This document shows positions 1 through 5,505 of a stretch of 9,580 bases of DNA, in pieces. Origin of the DNA: an uncultured Collinsella sp. GTDB lineage: Bacteria > Actinomycetota > Coriobacteriia > Coriobacteriales > Coriobacteriaceae. The stretch covers positions 1 through 9,580 of the forward strand of contig CAKTUH010000019.1 of the NCBI GenBank assembly GCA_934621885.1, written 5' to 3'. The notes beneath the pieces were generated by a model, which worked only from the letters and a program-made list of their open reading frames with translations, was not told where the DNA came from and did no database searches. The translations under genes and the position numbers were made by a program. Numbering within the stretch: the first letter of the stretch is position 1; every line of letters starts with the position of its first letter.

Positions 1-573
1 TCGTGCGGCCGCACCCGCGTGAGCGAGCACGACGAGCGCGTCTTTGAGGTTGAGCTTTCGTGTCCCGACGACGCGCTGGCAATCGGCGCGCTGTCTTCGG
101 CAACCTTTATGATGGACTGGGCGTATCTGCATGCCGACCAGCCGGCCCCCGACGTGGAGGGTACGGTCGCAGGCCTGCGTAACCTGGTGCTGGGTATGCG
201 CGCCGAGGCCGAGGGCAAGGATCCGCATGAGGCCGTTGCCGCTGCCAATGGCGAGGACGTTGCCGAGGATGCGGCTGAGGGCGAGAGCGCTGCCGAGGGC
301 GATGCGCCGGTCGAGGCCGAGCCCGTTGCCGAGGTTGCCGCCGAGCCCGTTCCCGTTGAGCCCCAGGGCGTTCCCAGCTTTGACGACGAGCCGCAGATGG
401 CAATCGATACCGAAGGCGCGACCGCCGAGAACCACGAGGCCCCCGCTGCCGTTTTTGGCGGTGCGGCAACGGTTCCGGCTGGCTCGGCGCACGAGGGCAG
501 CCTGCCGCTCGTCGATGGCGCGGGCGAGGACCCGGCCGCCACGGTGACCATGCCGGCCTTGCCCCAGGAGTAG
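1..573 (+). CDS. 3' part of an unrecognised protein with acidic Ala/Glu/Pro-rich tail
   Basis: The reading frame is open from base 1 to the TAG at 571-573, so the gene probably begins upstream of the window. A GTG at 19 could start a 184-residue protein, but no Shine-Dalgarno sequence precedes it. Counting from that GTG, residues 1-70 look like a small folded region containing FEVELSCPDDALAIGALSSA and a Met/Trp/Tyr-rich helix. From about residue 70 the sequence is dominated by Ala, Glu, Pro, Val and Gly, strongly acidic and low in complexity, so probably disordered. No signal peptide, membrane segment or known motif was recognised. It ends 79 bp before the TATAAT of the next unit, so it is probably transcribed separately. 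The product is unknown; only its being coding is well supported, from the long open frame and GC-rich third positions. Confidence 0.65.
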   Translation, partial: SCGRTRVSEHDERVFEVELSCPDDALAIGALSSATFMMDWAYLHADQPAPDVEGTVAGLRNLVLGMRAEAEGKDPHEAVAAANGEDVAEDAAEGESAAEGDAPVEAEPVAEVAAEPVPVEPQGVPSFDDEPQMAIDTEGATAENHEAPAAVFGGAATVPAGSAHEGSLPLVDGAGEDPAATVTMPALPQE

Positions 574-606
574 GCTTACGCGTTTATCGCATCATGTACC
601 TGCGCT

Positions 607-637
607 TTTACCGTACGCAGATGAGCGGGGCGGTAAA
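607..637 (+). repeat. 7-bp inverted repeat in the 574-651 gap, next to the YtxH promoter
   Basis: TTTACCG (607-613) and CGGTAAA (631-637) are perfect reverse complements separated by 17 bases. The right arm overlaps the place where a -35 box would lie for the TATAAT at 652. It could be a weak 3' hairpin of the upstream gene or an operator. There is no T-run after it, so a terminator is not well supported. Confidence 0.3.
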
Positions 638-651
638 GGATGCGCTGCGGG

Positions 652-657
652 TATAAT
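652..657 (+). promoter_or_regulatory. -10 box (TATAAT) of the YtxH/PRC unit
   Basis: A perfect TATAAT lies 51 bp upstream of the first candidate ATG at 703. The -35 position (about 629-634, GGCGGT) does not match TTGACA, so the promoter would depend on its -10 or on an activator. A transcript from about 664 would make any ATG or GTG start upstream of 703 unlikely, which supports a start at 703 or 709. Confidence 0.55.
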
Positions 658-708
658 GGACAGCATTCAAACGGTGGGCATCGAGGTGCCCGCAGGAGAG
701 GAATGATC

Positions 709-1098
709 ATGGGAAAGACTTTCAGCTTTGTCTCCGGTGCGCTCTTTGGTGCTGCCGCCGGCGCTATCATCGGCGTTGCCCTGGCCCCGCGCTCGGGTGC
801 CGAGACCCGCGCCATGGCTGCCGATATCGCCAACGACGCCTGGGATAACATGCGCGACACCTACGAGCACGGTGCCGAGGAGGCCCGCGCCGCGGTCAGC
901 GACTTCGGCCCGATGGTCGACGCCAAGACCGATGACCTGCGTGCCAAGGTCGATCTGGCCCGCGAGCGCATGGACCAGCTGCGCGAGCAGCTCAACGATG
1001 CTATCTCGGGTGGTAACGTGACGCCCGCCGCCGACGTCGTGGTCGAGAACGCCGTCGAGGCCGATACCGAGGCTGCGGAGCCTTCGACCGAGGCATAA
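709..1098 (+). CDS. YtxH domain-containing protein
   Basis: The 129-residue product opens with MGKTFSFVSGALFGAAAGA, continuing into IIGVALAPRSGAETR. This is the YtxH family pattern: a short glycine/alanine-rich hydrophobic helix at about residues 6-25, followed by LAPxSGxETR. The rest (about 30-100) is a charged, Ala-rich amphipathic helix likely to form a coiled coil, and the tail is acidic. Members are small, probably membrane-associated proteins linked to envelope or stress functions in Gram-positive bacteria; the molecular role is not established. The AGGAGAGG at 694-701 lies 7 bases before ATG 709; an in-frame ATG at 703 is too close to it. The stop codon shares one base with the ATG of the PRC-barrel gene (TAATG at 1096-1100), so the two are co-transcribed and probably translationally coupled. 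Confidence 0.85.
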   Translation: MGKTFSFVSGALFGAAAGAIIGVALAPRSGAETRAMAADIANDAWDNMRDTYEHGAEEARAAVSDFGPMVDAKTDDLRAKVDLARERMDQLREQLNDAISGGNVTPAADVVVENAVEADTEAAEPSTEA

Positions 1099-1853
1099 TG
1101 CGCACCGGTGATTTTGTCGGCATCAAGGTTTATCGCAAACCCGCCGAGGACAAACGTACTAAAAAGGACGGCACGCCGCGCAGCCCTAAAAAGCTCGGCA
1201 AGGTTCACTTTCCGGTCTTTTCGCCGGGCGGCACGCGCGTGGTGGGCTTTATGGTTCGCCAGTCCGATATCGCGGGCATGATCGAGCGCCCCGATCGCTT
1301 TGTGGCGCTCGACGCTGTCGGCGTCTACGAGGGCGCCGTCGCGGTCGATGATGTCAAGGGTACCTACGATGCCGCCGCGGCCAAGCGCCTCGACATCAAC
1401 CTGGACGATTGCATCATCTGGGTCGGTATGGATGTGCGCACGGAATCGGGCGATGTCGTGGGCTATTGCTCGGACGTCGAGTTCAAACCGCGCTCGGGTA
1501 TCGTGCAGATGTTCTATGTGACCGCCAGCACCGCATCGACCATGCTCGTGGGCGACACGCAAGTTCCGCCTACGATGCTGCGCGGCTATGCGGACGGCGC
1601 GATGATCGTCTCGGACGAGGTCAAGTCGCTCGGGTATTCGGGCGGTGCGGCCGCCAAGGCTGCCGAAGCGAGTGTCGTGGTGGGCGACAAGGTCAAGAAG
1701 GGCGCCAAGGTGCTCGACGACAAGGGGTCGGCTGCCGTGGACAAGGGCAGTCGCGCGCTGGGCAAGCAGCTTGGCAAGACGCGCGGCATGTTCAAGGCCT
1801 TTAAGGACGAGTATCAAAAGGCGAGCGGGGGCTCGTCGAAAGCTAGCAAATAG
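1098..1853 (+). CDS. PRC-barrel domain protein
   Basis: The 251-residue product has no signal peptide or membrane segment. Residues about 33-85 (GKVHFPVFSPGGTRVVGFMV) and about 105-175 (MDVRTESGDVVGYCSDVEF) each read as a PRC-barrel-like beta unit, with the characteristic hydrophobic strand, G-x-x-V-G turn and following strands. The second copy is the clearer. Residues about 180-251 are rich in Ala, Gly and Lys, with repeating KGAK/DKGS/LGKQLGK segments, and end in a basic, probably flexible tail. PRC-barrel domains bind RNA, proteins or small ligands in 16S rRNA maturation (RimM), photosynthetic reaction centres and many uncharacterised actinobacterial proteins; here the ligand is unknown. 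The gene starts inside the stop of the YtxH gene, with only a weak AGG 4 bases upstream, so translation probably depends on coupling. A strong hairpin follows 21 bp after the stop. Confidence 0.8.
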   Translation: MRTGDFVGIKVYRKPAEDKRTKKDGTPRSPKKLGKVHFPVFSPGGTRVVGFMVRQSDIAGMIERPDRFVALDAVGVYEGAVAVDDVKGTYDAAAAKRLDINLDDCIIWVGMDVRTESGDVVGYCSDVEFKPRSGIVQMFYVTASTASTMLVGDTQVPPTMLRGYADGAMIVSDEVKSLGYSGGAAAKAAEASVVVGDKVKKGAKVLDDKGSAAVDKGSRALGKQLGKTRGMFKAFKDEYQKASGGSSKASK

Positions 1854-1874
1854 CGACATATCAAACGATGGGAG

Positions 1875-1911
1875 GCGAGCCGGAGACATGCTACTCCGGC
1901 TCGCTGTGTTT
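1875..1911 (+). terminator. Hairpin after the YtxH/PRC unit
   Basis: GCGAGCCGGAG (1875-1885) pairs perfectly with CTCCGGCTCGC (1894-1904), giving an 11-bp stem with an 8-base loop, followed by TGTGTTTA. The stem is strong but the T-tract is interrupted, so it may terminate only partly. It ends 15-20 bases before the next ATG. With no clear promoter between, the deacetylase-like gene may depend on read-through through this hairpin. Confidence 0.7.
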
Positions 1912-1925
1912 ATGGGGGAGGGCAC

Positions 1926-3332
1926 ATGCGCCAAAACGGATCAAACTTAAATGGGCGCTCCGGTGCGCGTCCGACGGCTCGCCGCGACTTGGGGCAGCTG
2001 CCCAGCGGTCAGCGCCGTCGTCGCCGTAAACCCGGCGCGATGTACCTCAACCATAGCCGCGGGTTTAGCGATCGCAGCGCGCGCATTGGCAACGGCCGCT
2101 CGCCCCGCCGTCCGTCCCGCCTGCCCTACGCGCTGATCGCCGTGGGCTGCGCGTTCGTGCTGTTTATCGCCGCCGTCGTGGGCTACGTCAACCGCAGAGT
2201 GGACGTCGTGCTCAACGGAGAGCAGACCGCGGTGCGCGTGGGTTCCACGCTGCAGAATCTCATCGACGACCAAAGCCTGACCGAAACGTACGATGCCGGC
2301 GATTTGCTGGCGGTCGACGACAGCGTGCTCAAGCGTCATGGAGGCGAAAAACTGTCGGTGAAGGTCGACGGGAAGCGCGTGAAGCAGGGCAAGTGGGATA
2401 GCCGCGAGCTCACGGGTGGCGAGAAGGTCACCGTTAAGGATGGCCGCAACGTCTACGAGAAGCACGAGGTACAGGCCACGACCATCGAGCCCAAGCTGAA
2501 GGTCGAGGGTACGGGCGCTATCGAATATGTGCAGACGTGGGGCATCCAGGGGCGCTCTGAGGTGTGGGTCGGCGAGCAGTCGGGCAAGACGCAGGACCGC
2601 GGCGAGGTCGTGCCCGCCACCGATTGCGTCATTGCCTGCGCCAGCGTGGCTCCCAAGGGCAACGAGAAGGTCGTTGCCCTGACATTTGACGAGGGCCCGA
2701 GCGGCGCGACCAAGCAGATCTTGCAGGTGCTCAAGGAAAAGGGCGTCACCGCGACGTTCTTCCTTTCGGGCGATGCCGCGGAGGCCTCGCCCGCCACGGC
2801 CAAGGCAATTGTCGATGCCGGCTGCGAGGTCGGCTCCAATAGCTATAGCGATGATTCGCTGAAGGGCGAGGACCGCGAGACGGTGCGCAAACAAATTTCG
2901 AAGGGCACCGATGCCATCAAATCGGCGACCGGCGTAAAGACGATGCTGCTGCGCGCCCCCTACGCCGCCTTTGACGAGCAAAACTGGATCGACTCGATGG
3001 ACCTGGTGTCCGCCGTGGTCTCGTGGAATATCGACTCGGGCGACTGGCTGCTCAACGGCGCCGACGAGCAGGTCTCGACCGTGCTCGATTCGGTGACGCC
3101 GGGCAACATCGTGCTGCTTACGGATAGCGACGAGTGCGCCGAACAGACGCTCGAGGCGCTGCCGCAGATTATCGATGGCCTCGTTGCCGACGGTTACAAG
3201 ATCGTGACGCTGAGCGACCTGGTCAAGACGGACACGTCGCTCAGCAAAAAGCTCACCTCGCTGACCAAGGTCACCATGCCCAAGGATGCTGTATTCCCCC
3301 AGCTCGCCGAGGACGACGAAACCACAGAGTAG
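1926..3332 (+). CDS. Membrane-anchored NodB-fold protein, degenerate polysaccharide deacetylase
   Basis: The 468-residue product has a basic, Arg-rich cytoplasmic head (1-65), one membrane helix (about 66-88) and an outside region. Residues about 91-185 contain two short beta units; the first (VDVVLNGEQTAVRVGSTLQN) resembles the ubiquitin-like DUF348 fold. Residues about 245-432 are a NodB domain. Its motifs are altered: TFDDGP is TFDEGP (253-258), HTxxH is NSYSD (305-309) and the motif-5 LLHD is LLTD (397-400), while R-x-P-Y (343-346) and DW (373-374) remain. NodB enzymes remove acetyl groups from peptidoglycan or other glycans using a metal held by Asp-His-His. Here both metal histidines and the catalytic histidine are missing, so the protein probably binds glycan or protein rather than catalysing. 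The start has GGGGGAGGG at 1914-1922. No frameshift is seen. Confidence 0.85.
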   Translation: MRQNGSNLNGRSGARPTARRDLGQLPSGQRRRRRKPGAMYLNHSRGFSDRSARIGNGRSPRRPSRLPYALIAVGCAFVLFIAAVVGYVNRRVDVVLNGEQTAVRVGSTLQNLIDDQSLTETYDAGDLLAVDDSVLKRHGGEKLSVKVDGKRVKQGKWDSRELTGGEKVTVKDGRNVYEKHEVQATTIEPKLKVEGTGAIEYVQTWGIQGRSEVWVGEQSGKTQDRGEVVPATDCVIACASVAPKGNEKVVALTFDEGPSGATKQILQVLKEKGVTATFFLSGDAAEASPATAKAIVDAGCEVGSNSYSDDSLKGEDRETVRKQISKGTDAIKSATGVKTMLLRAPYAAFDEQNWIDSMDLVSAVVSWNIDSGDWLLNGADEQVSTVLDSVTPGNIVLLTDSDECAEQTLEALPQIIDGLVADGYKIVTLSDLVKTDTSLSKKLTSLTKVTMPKDAVFPQLAEDDETTE

Positions 3333-3381
3333 ATCAACCGTGTCAGTCTAGCTCTATGTCACGGATGCGTCAGCGTTTGGT

Positions 3382-3403
3382 ATGCCTGCAATGTGCAGCG
3401 CAT
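3382..3403 (+). repeat. Bulged hairpin downstream of the NodB-like gene
   Basis: ATGCCTGCA (3382-3390) pairs with TGCAGCGCAT (3394-3403), leaving one bulged C and a 3-base loop. No T-run follows, so it is at best a weak or Rho-assisted 3' end for the gene that stops at 3332. The remainder of 3333-3410 shows nothing recognisable. Confidence 0.3.
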
Positions 3404-3430
3404 AAATTCGGTGCCGCAGGGCGATGCTGA

Positions 3431-3439
3431 TGCTATAGT
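3431..3439 (+). promoter_or_regulatory. Extended -10 promoter of the magnesium locus
   Basis: TGCTATAGT (3431-3439) fits an extended -10 (TG-N-TATAAT, one mismatch). The -35 position at 3411-3416 (GTGCCG) is a poor match, as is common for extended -10 promoters. It predicts a transcript start near 3446, which would place the first paired segment of the structured leader (3455) almost at the 5' end and leave an untranslated leader of about 207 bases. Confidence 0.55.
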
Positions 3440-3445
3440 TACTGC

Positions 3446-3652
3446 GGTTAATGAGGGTCAAGAGAAAGGTTACAGGTGAAATCCAAACCTCGACCATACA
3501 GTCGATGACCCCATGCAGGTGCTTTTTGCGCATGCACGGGGTGTGAGCGTCGAGCGGCGTGCCGCCCGCGCATGCGTATACATGTCTAAAAGTCCACGGA
3601 TTGCGTGCCGGCATGGTCACGCGGTCCGCAGGAATAATGATGGGGAGCACCA
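3446..3652 (+). promoter_or_regulatory. Structured 5' leader, candidate riboswitch or attenuator
   Basis: This non-coding stretch can form a compact three-way junction. P1 is GGGTCA (3455-3460) with TGACCC (3506-3511). P2 is AGGTT (3467-3471) with AACCT (3486-3490). P3 is TCGAC (3490-3494) with GTCGA (3501-3505). Its 3' strand overlaps a second hairpin (3509-3541) in which CCCC, TGCA and GTGC pair with GCGC, TGCA and GGGG around a T5 loop. A third hairpin (3597-3628: CGGA, GCGTG and CC with GG, CACGC and TCCG) stands just before the ribosome binding site. CCCCAT (3509-3514) can also pair with ATGGGG (3640-3645) covering that site. Such competing pairings are typical of expression platforms. 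I could not match it to the M-box, the Mn2+ (yybP-ykoY) or other riboswitches I know. The pairings were found by eye and no energies were calculated. Confidence 0.45.
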
Positions 3653-5497
3653 TTGAATTATCTGAGTGAGATGCTCAAATTGCCGGTCTTGGACGTCGAC
3701 GGCGAAAAGCTCGGCGTGGTCAACGATTTTGGCATTGCTACCGGCGAAGTTTTTCCGCACGTGACGTCGCTCGCGTTCCGCGGCCCCGGCAAGACGCCGT
3801 TTATGATCAGCTGGCGCAAATGGGTCGATCGTATCGACGAGACGGGCGTGTATCTCAACACGTCTGCGACCAACATCCGCTTTTCCTACCTGCAGCCGAC
3901 CGAGCTCCTGTTGGCGCGCGACGTGCTCAACAAGCAGATCGTCGACACACAGGGCATGAAGGTGGTGCGCGTAAACGACATCAAATTTTCCATGTCGGGC
4001 GAAAACCAGTTGCGCCTGCTGGGTGCCGAGGTCGGTGCCCGCGGTCTGCTGCGCGCCATCAGCCCCGCGCTCGAGCATATTGTCGAAGGCTTTATGAAGC
4101 ACCTGGGCAAGCCGCTCAGCGAGGACATTATCGCCTGGTCCTACATGGACCTGCTCGACCGTTCGACCAAGAACATCCAGCTTTCGGTATCGCACAAGAC
4201 GCTCGGCGAGCTTCATCCTGCCGATATCGCCGACATTATCGAGCAGCTCGACCCGCGCCTGCGCGCGCAGGTGTTTGCGCAGCTCGATACCGCCCAGGCC
4301 GCCGAGGCCATCTCGGAGTTCGATGACGACGAGCTCATGACCGAGATGCTCGAGGGCCTGTCCGACACGGACGCATCGTCGATGCTGGCCATGATGGACC
4401 CGGACGACGCCGCCGACCTGATCGACGAGCTCAGCTACGAGAAGGCCGAGAAGCTCCTGCGCCTGATGGGCGTCAAGGAGGAGAAGGCGATTCGTAACCT
4501 GCTGGGCTACGAGGAAAACACCGCCGGCCGTATCATGACCTCGGAGTTTGTCGCCCTGCCCGCCACGGCGACAGTCGGCGATGCCATCGAGGCGATTCGT
4601 CAGCTCGACGAGGACTTCGAGAGCGTCTACTACGTCTACACCGAGGATCCGAGCGGCATGCTGACCGGCGTGCTTTCGCTGCGCACGCTGATCGTGGCCG
4701 ACCGCGACGCCACGCTGGGCCAGCTCGCCTATCGCGACCTGGTCTATGTGTCGCCCGACGAGGACCAGGAAGACGTAACGGATGAGATGACCAAGTACGA
4801 CCTGGTCGCCATCCCCGTCTGCGACGAGAACCGTCACATTTTGGGTATTGTGACCTTCGACGACGCCATGGACGTTATCGCCGAGGAGCACCAGGAGGAC
4901 CTGCAGATCGCCGGTATCGGCTCGGGCGACAGCGCGTCGGACGATTCGACGAACGTGCTCAGCTGGTTCGTGCATCGCCAGTACTGGGTCGTCGTGTGGG
5001 GCATCGCCTCGTGCATCATGGCGACGGTGCTGGGAACGGCGCTCGGCTCCGCGCACTTGGTGGTGTTTCCCATGTGCGCCATGCCGCTCGTGCTGTTGGC
5101 GGCGTCGCGCATGGTGTCGTTCGTCAAGAACTACTTCCTGGAGTACGACGGCCACGACGACGAGCCCAAGCCGTACCTGGGATTCTTCTTCCAGAGCACG
5201 GGCATGGGCCTGATCCTGTCGCTCGTGACTTACCTGTGCGCGCAGTTGGTGCGCACCGCCGCGTTCCCCGATGCCCCCATGTTCGAGGAGCAGCTCTTTA
5301 CCGGCTGCTTTAACATCGCGGCTATCATTTGCCTGGTCAGCAACATGAGCGCCGTGATTTATCTGATGGTGCTGTTCTGGCGCGATGAGCACGACCTCAA
5401 TACGTCGGGTACCGCCATGAACGTCATTGCCGTCATGATCTCGTGCGTGGCGTACTGCGTTGCCGCAGTGCTGCTTACCATGTCGGTCATGGGTTAG
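3653..5497 (+). CDS. PRC / MgtE-N / CBS membrane protein with pore-less MgtE-like domain
   Basis: Start TTG has GGGGAG (3642-3647) 5 bases upstream. The 614 residues read, in order: two PRC-barrel-like units (about 1-80 and 85-175), an MgtE N-domain of acidic helical repeats (about 185-290, with DPDDAADLIDEL), a CBS pair (about 295-415), a connecting segment and five membrane helices (about 444-466, 468-490, 508-534, 548-575, 586-611). MgtE is a Mg2+ channel whose N and CBS domains bind cytosolic Mg2+ and close the pore. The helix count and the TM3 spacing follow MgtE, but the GGNxGxQ motif of TM2 is absent (MPLVLLAASRMVSFV instead), and the TM5 segment that carries the pore aspartate reads VMISCVAY with no acidic residue. 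It is therefore probably a Mg2+-sensing regulatory subunit rather than a channel. The NRMT gene follows after 8 bp. A divergent transporter remains possible. Confidence 0.85.
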   Translation: MNYLSEMLKLPVLDVDGEKLGVVNDFGIATGEVFPHVTSLAFRGPGKTPFMISWRKWVDRIDETGVYLNTSATNIRFSYLQPTELLLARDVLNKQIVDTQGMKVVRVNDIKFSMSGENQLRLLGAEVGARGLLRAISPALEHIVEGFMKHLGKPLSEDIIAWSYMDLLDRSTKNIQLSVSHKTLGELHPADIADIIEQLDPRLRAQVFAQLDTAQAAEAISEFDDDELMTEMLEGLSDTDASSMLAMMDPDDAADLIDELSYEKAEKLLRLMGVKEEKAIRNLLGYEENTAGRIMTSEFVALPATATVGDAIEAIRQLDEDFESVYYVYTEDPSGMLTGVLSLRTLIVADRDATLGQLAYRDLVYVSPDEDQEDVTDEMTKYDLVAIPVCDENRHILGIVTFDDAMDVIAEEHQEDLQIAGIGSGDSASDDSTNVLSWFVHRQYWVVVWGIASCIMATVLGTALGSAHLVVFPMCAMPLVLLAASRMVSFVKNYFLEYDGHDDEPKPYLGFFFQSTGMGLILSLVTYLCAQLVRTAAFPDAPMFEEQLFTGCFNIAAIICLVSNMSAVIYLMVLFWRDEHDLNTSGTAMNVIAVMISCVAYCVAAVLLTMSVMG

Positions 5498-5505
5498 GTG
5501 GTCGC

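Noticed and set aside
640..702. Start of the YtxH gene at 640
   Set aside because: The frame from 640 contains the TATAAT at 652-657, and the AGGAGAGG at 694-701 fits the ATG at 709.
861..1934. 357-codon minus-strand frame opposite the YtxH/PRC genes
   Set aside because: It spans two real overlapping genes and the terminator between units; Arg/His-rich composition indicates an antisense artefact.
1947..2981. 344-codon minus-strand frame opposite the NodB-like gene
   Set aside because: Shadow of the plus-strand gene, whose motifs are recognisable; no ribosome binding site or family match.
3446..3652. Canonical M-box (ykoK) magnesium riboswitch before the MgtE-like gene
   Set aside because: I looked for its conserved core segments (AGGTGAGGCTCCT, GCTGCCCA, GGGTCAACAG); only short chance fragments are present, so I report an unassigned structured leader.
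3617..5392. 591-codon open frame on the minus strand opposite the MgtE-like gene
   Set aside because: It mirrors a high-GC gene with clear domains, has no family resemblance and a His/Arg/Gln-rich composition typical of antisense frames.
5443..5505. Upstream GTG start for the NRMT gene
   Set aside because: It lies inside the preceding gene and adds 21 residues unlike NRAMP N-termini; GTG 5506 has a suitable AGGTGG.
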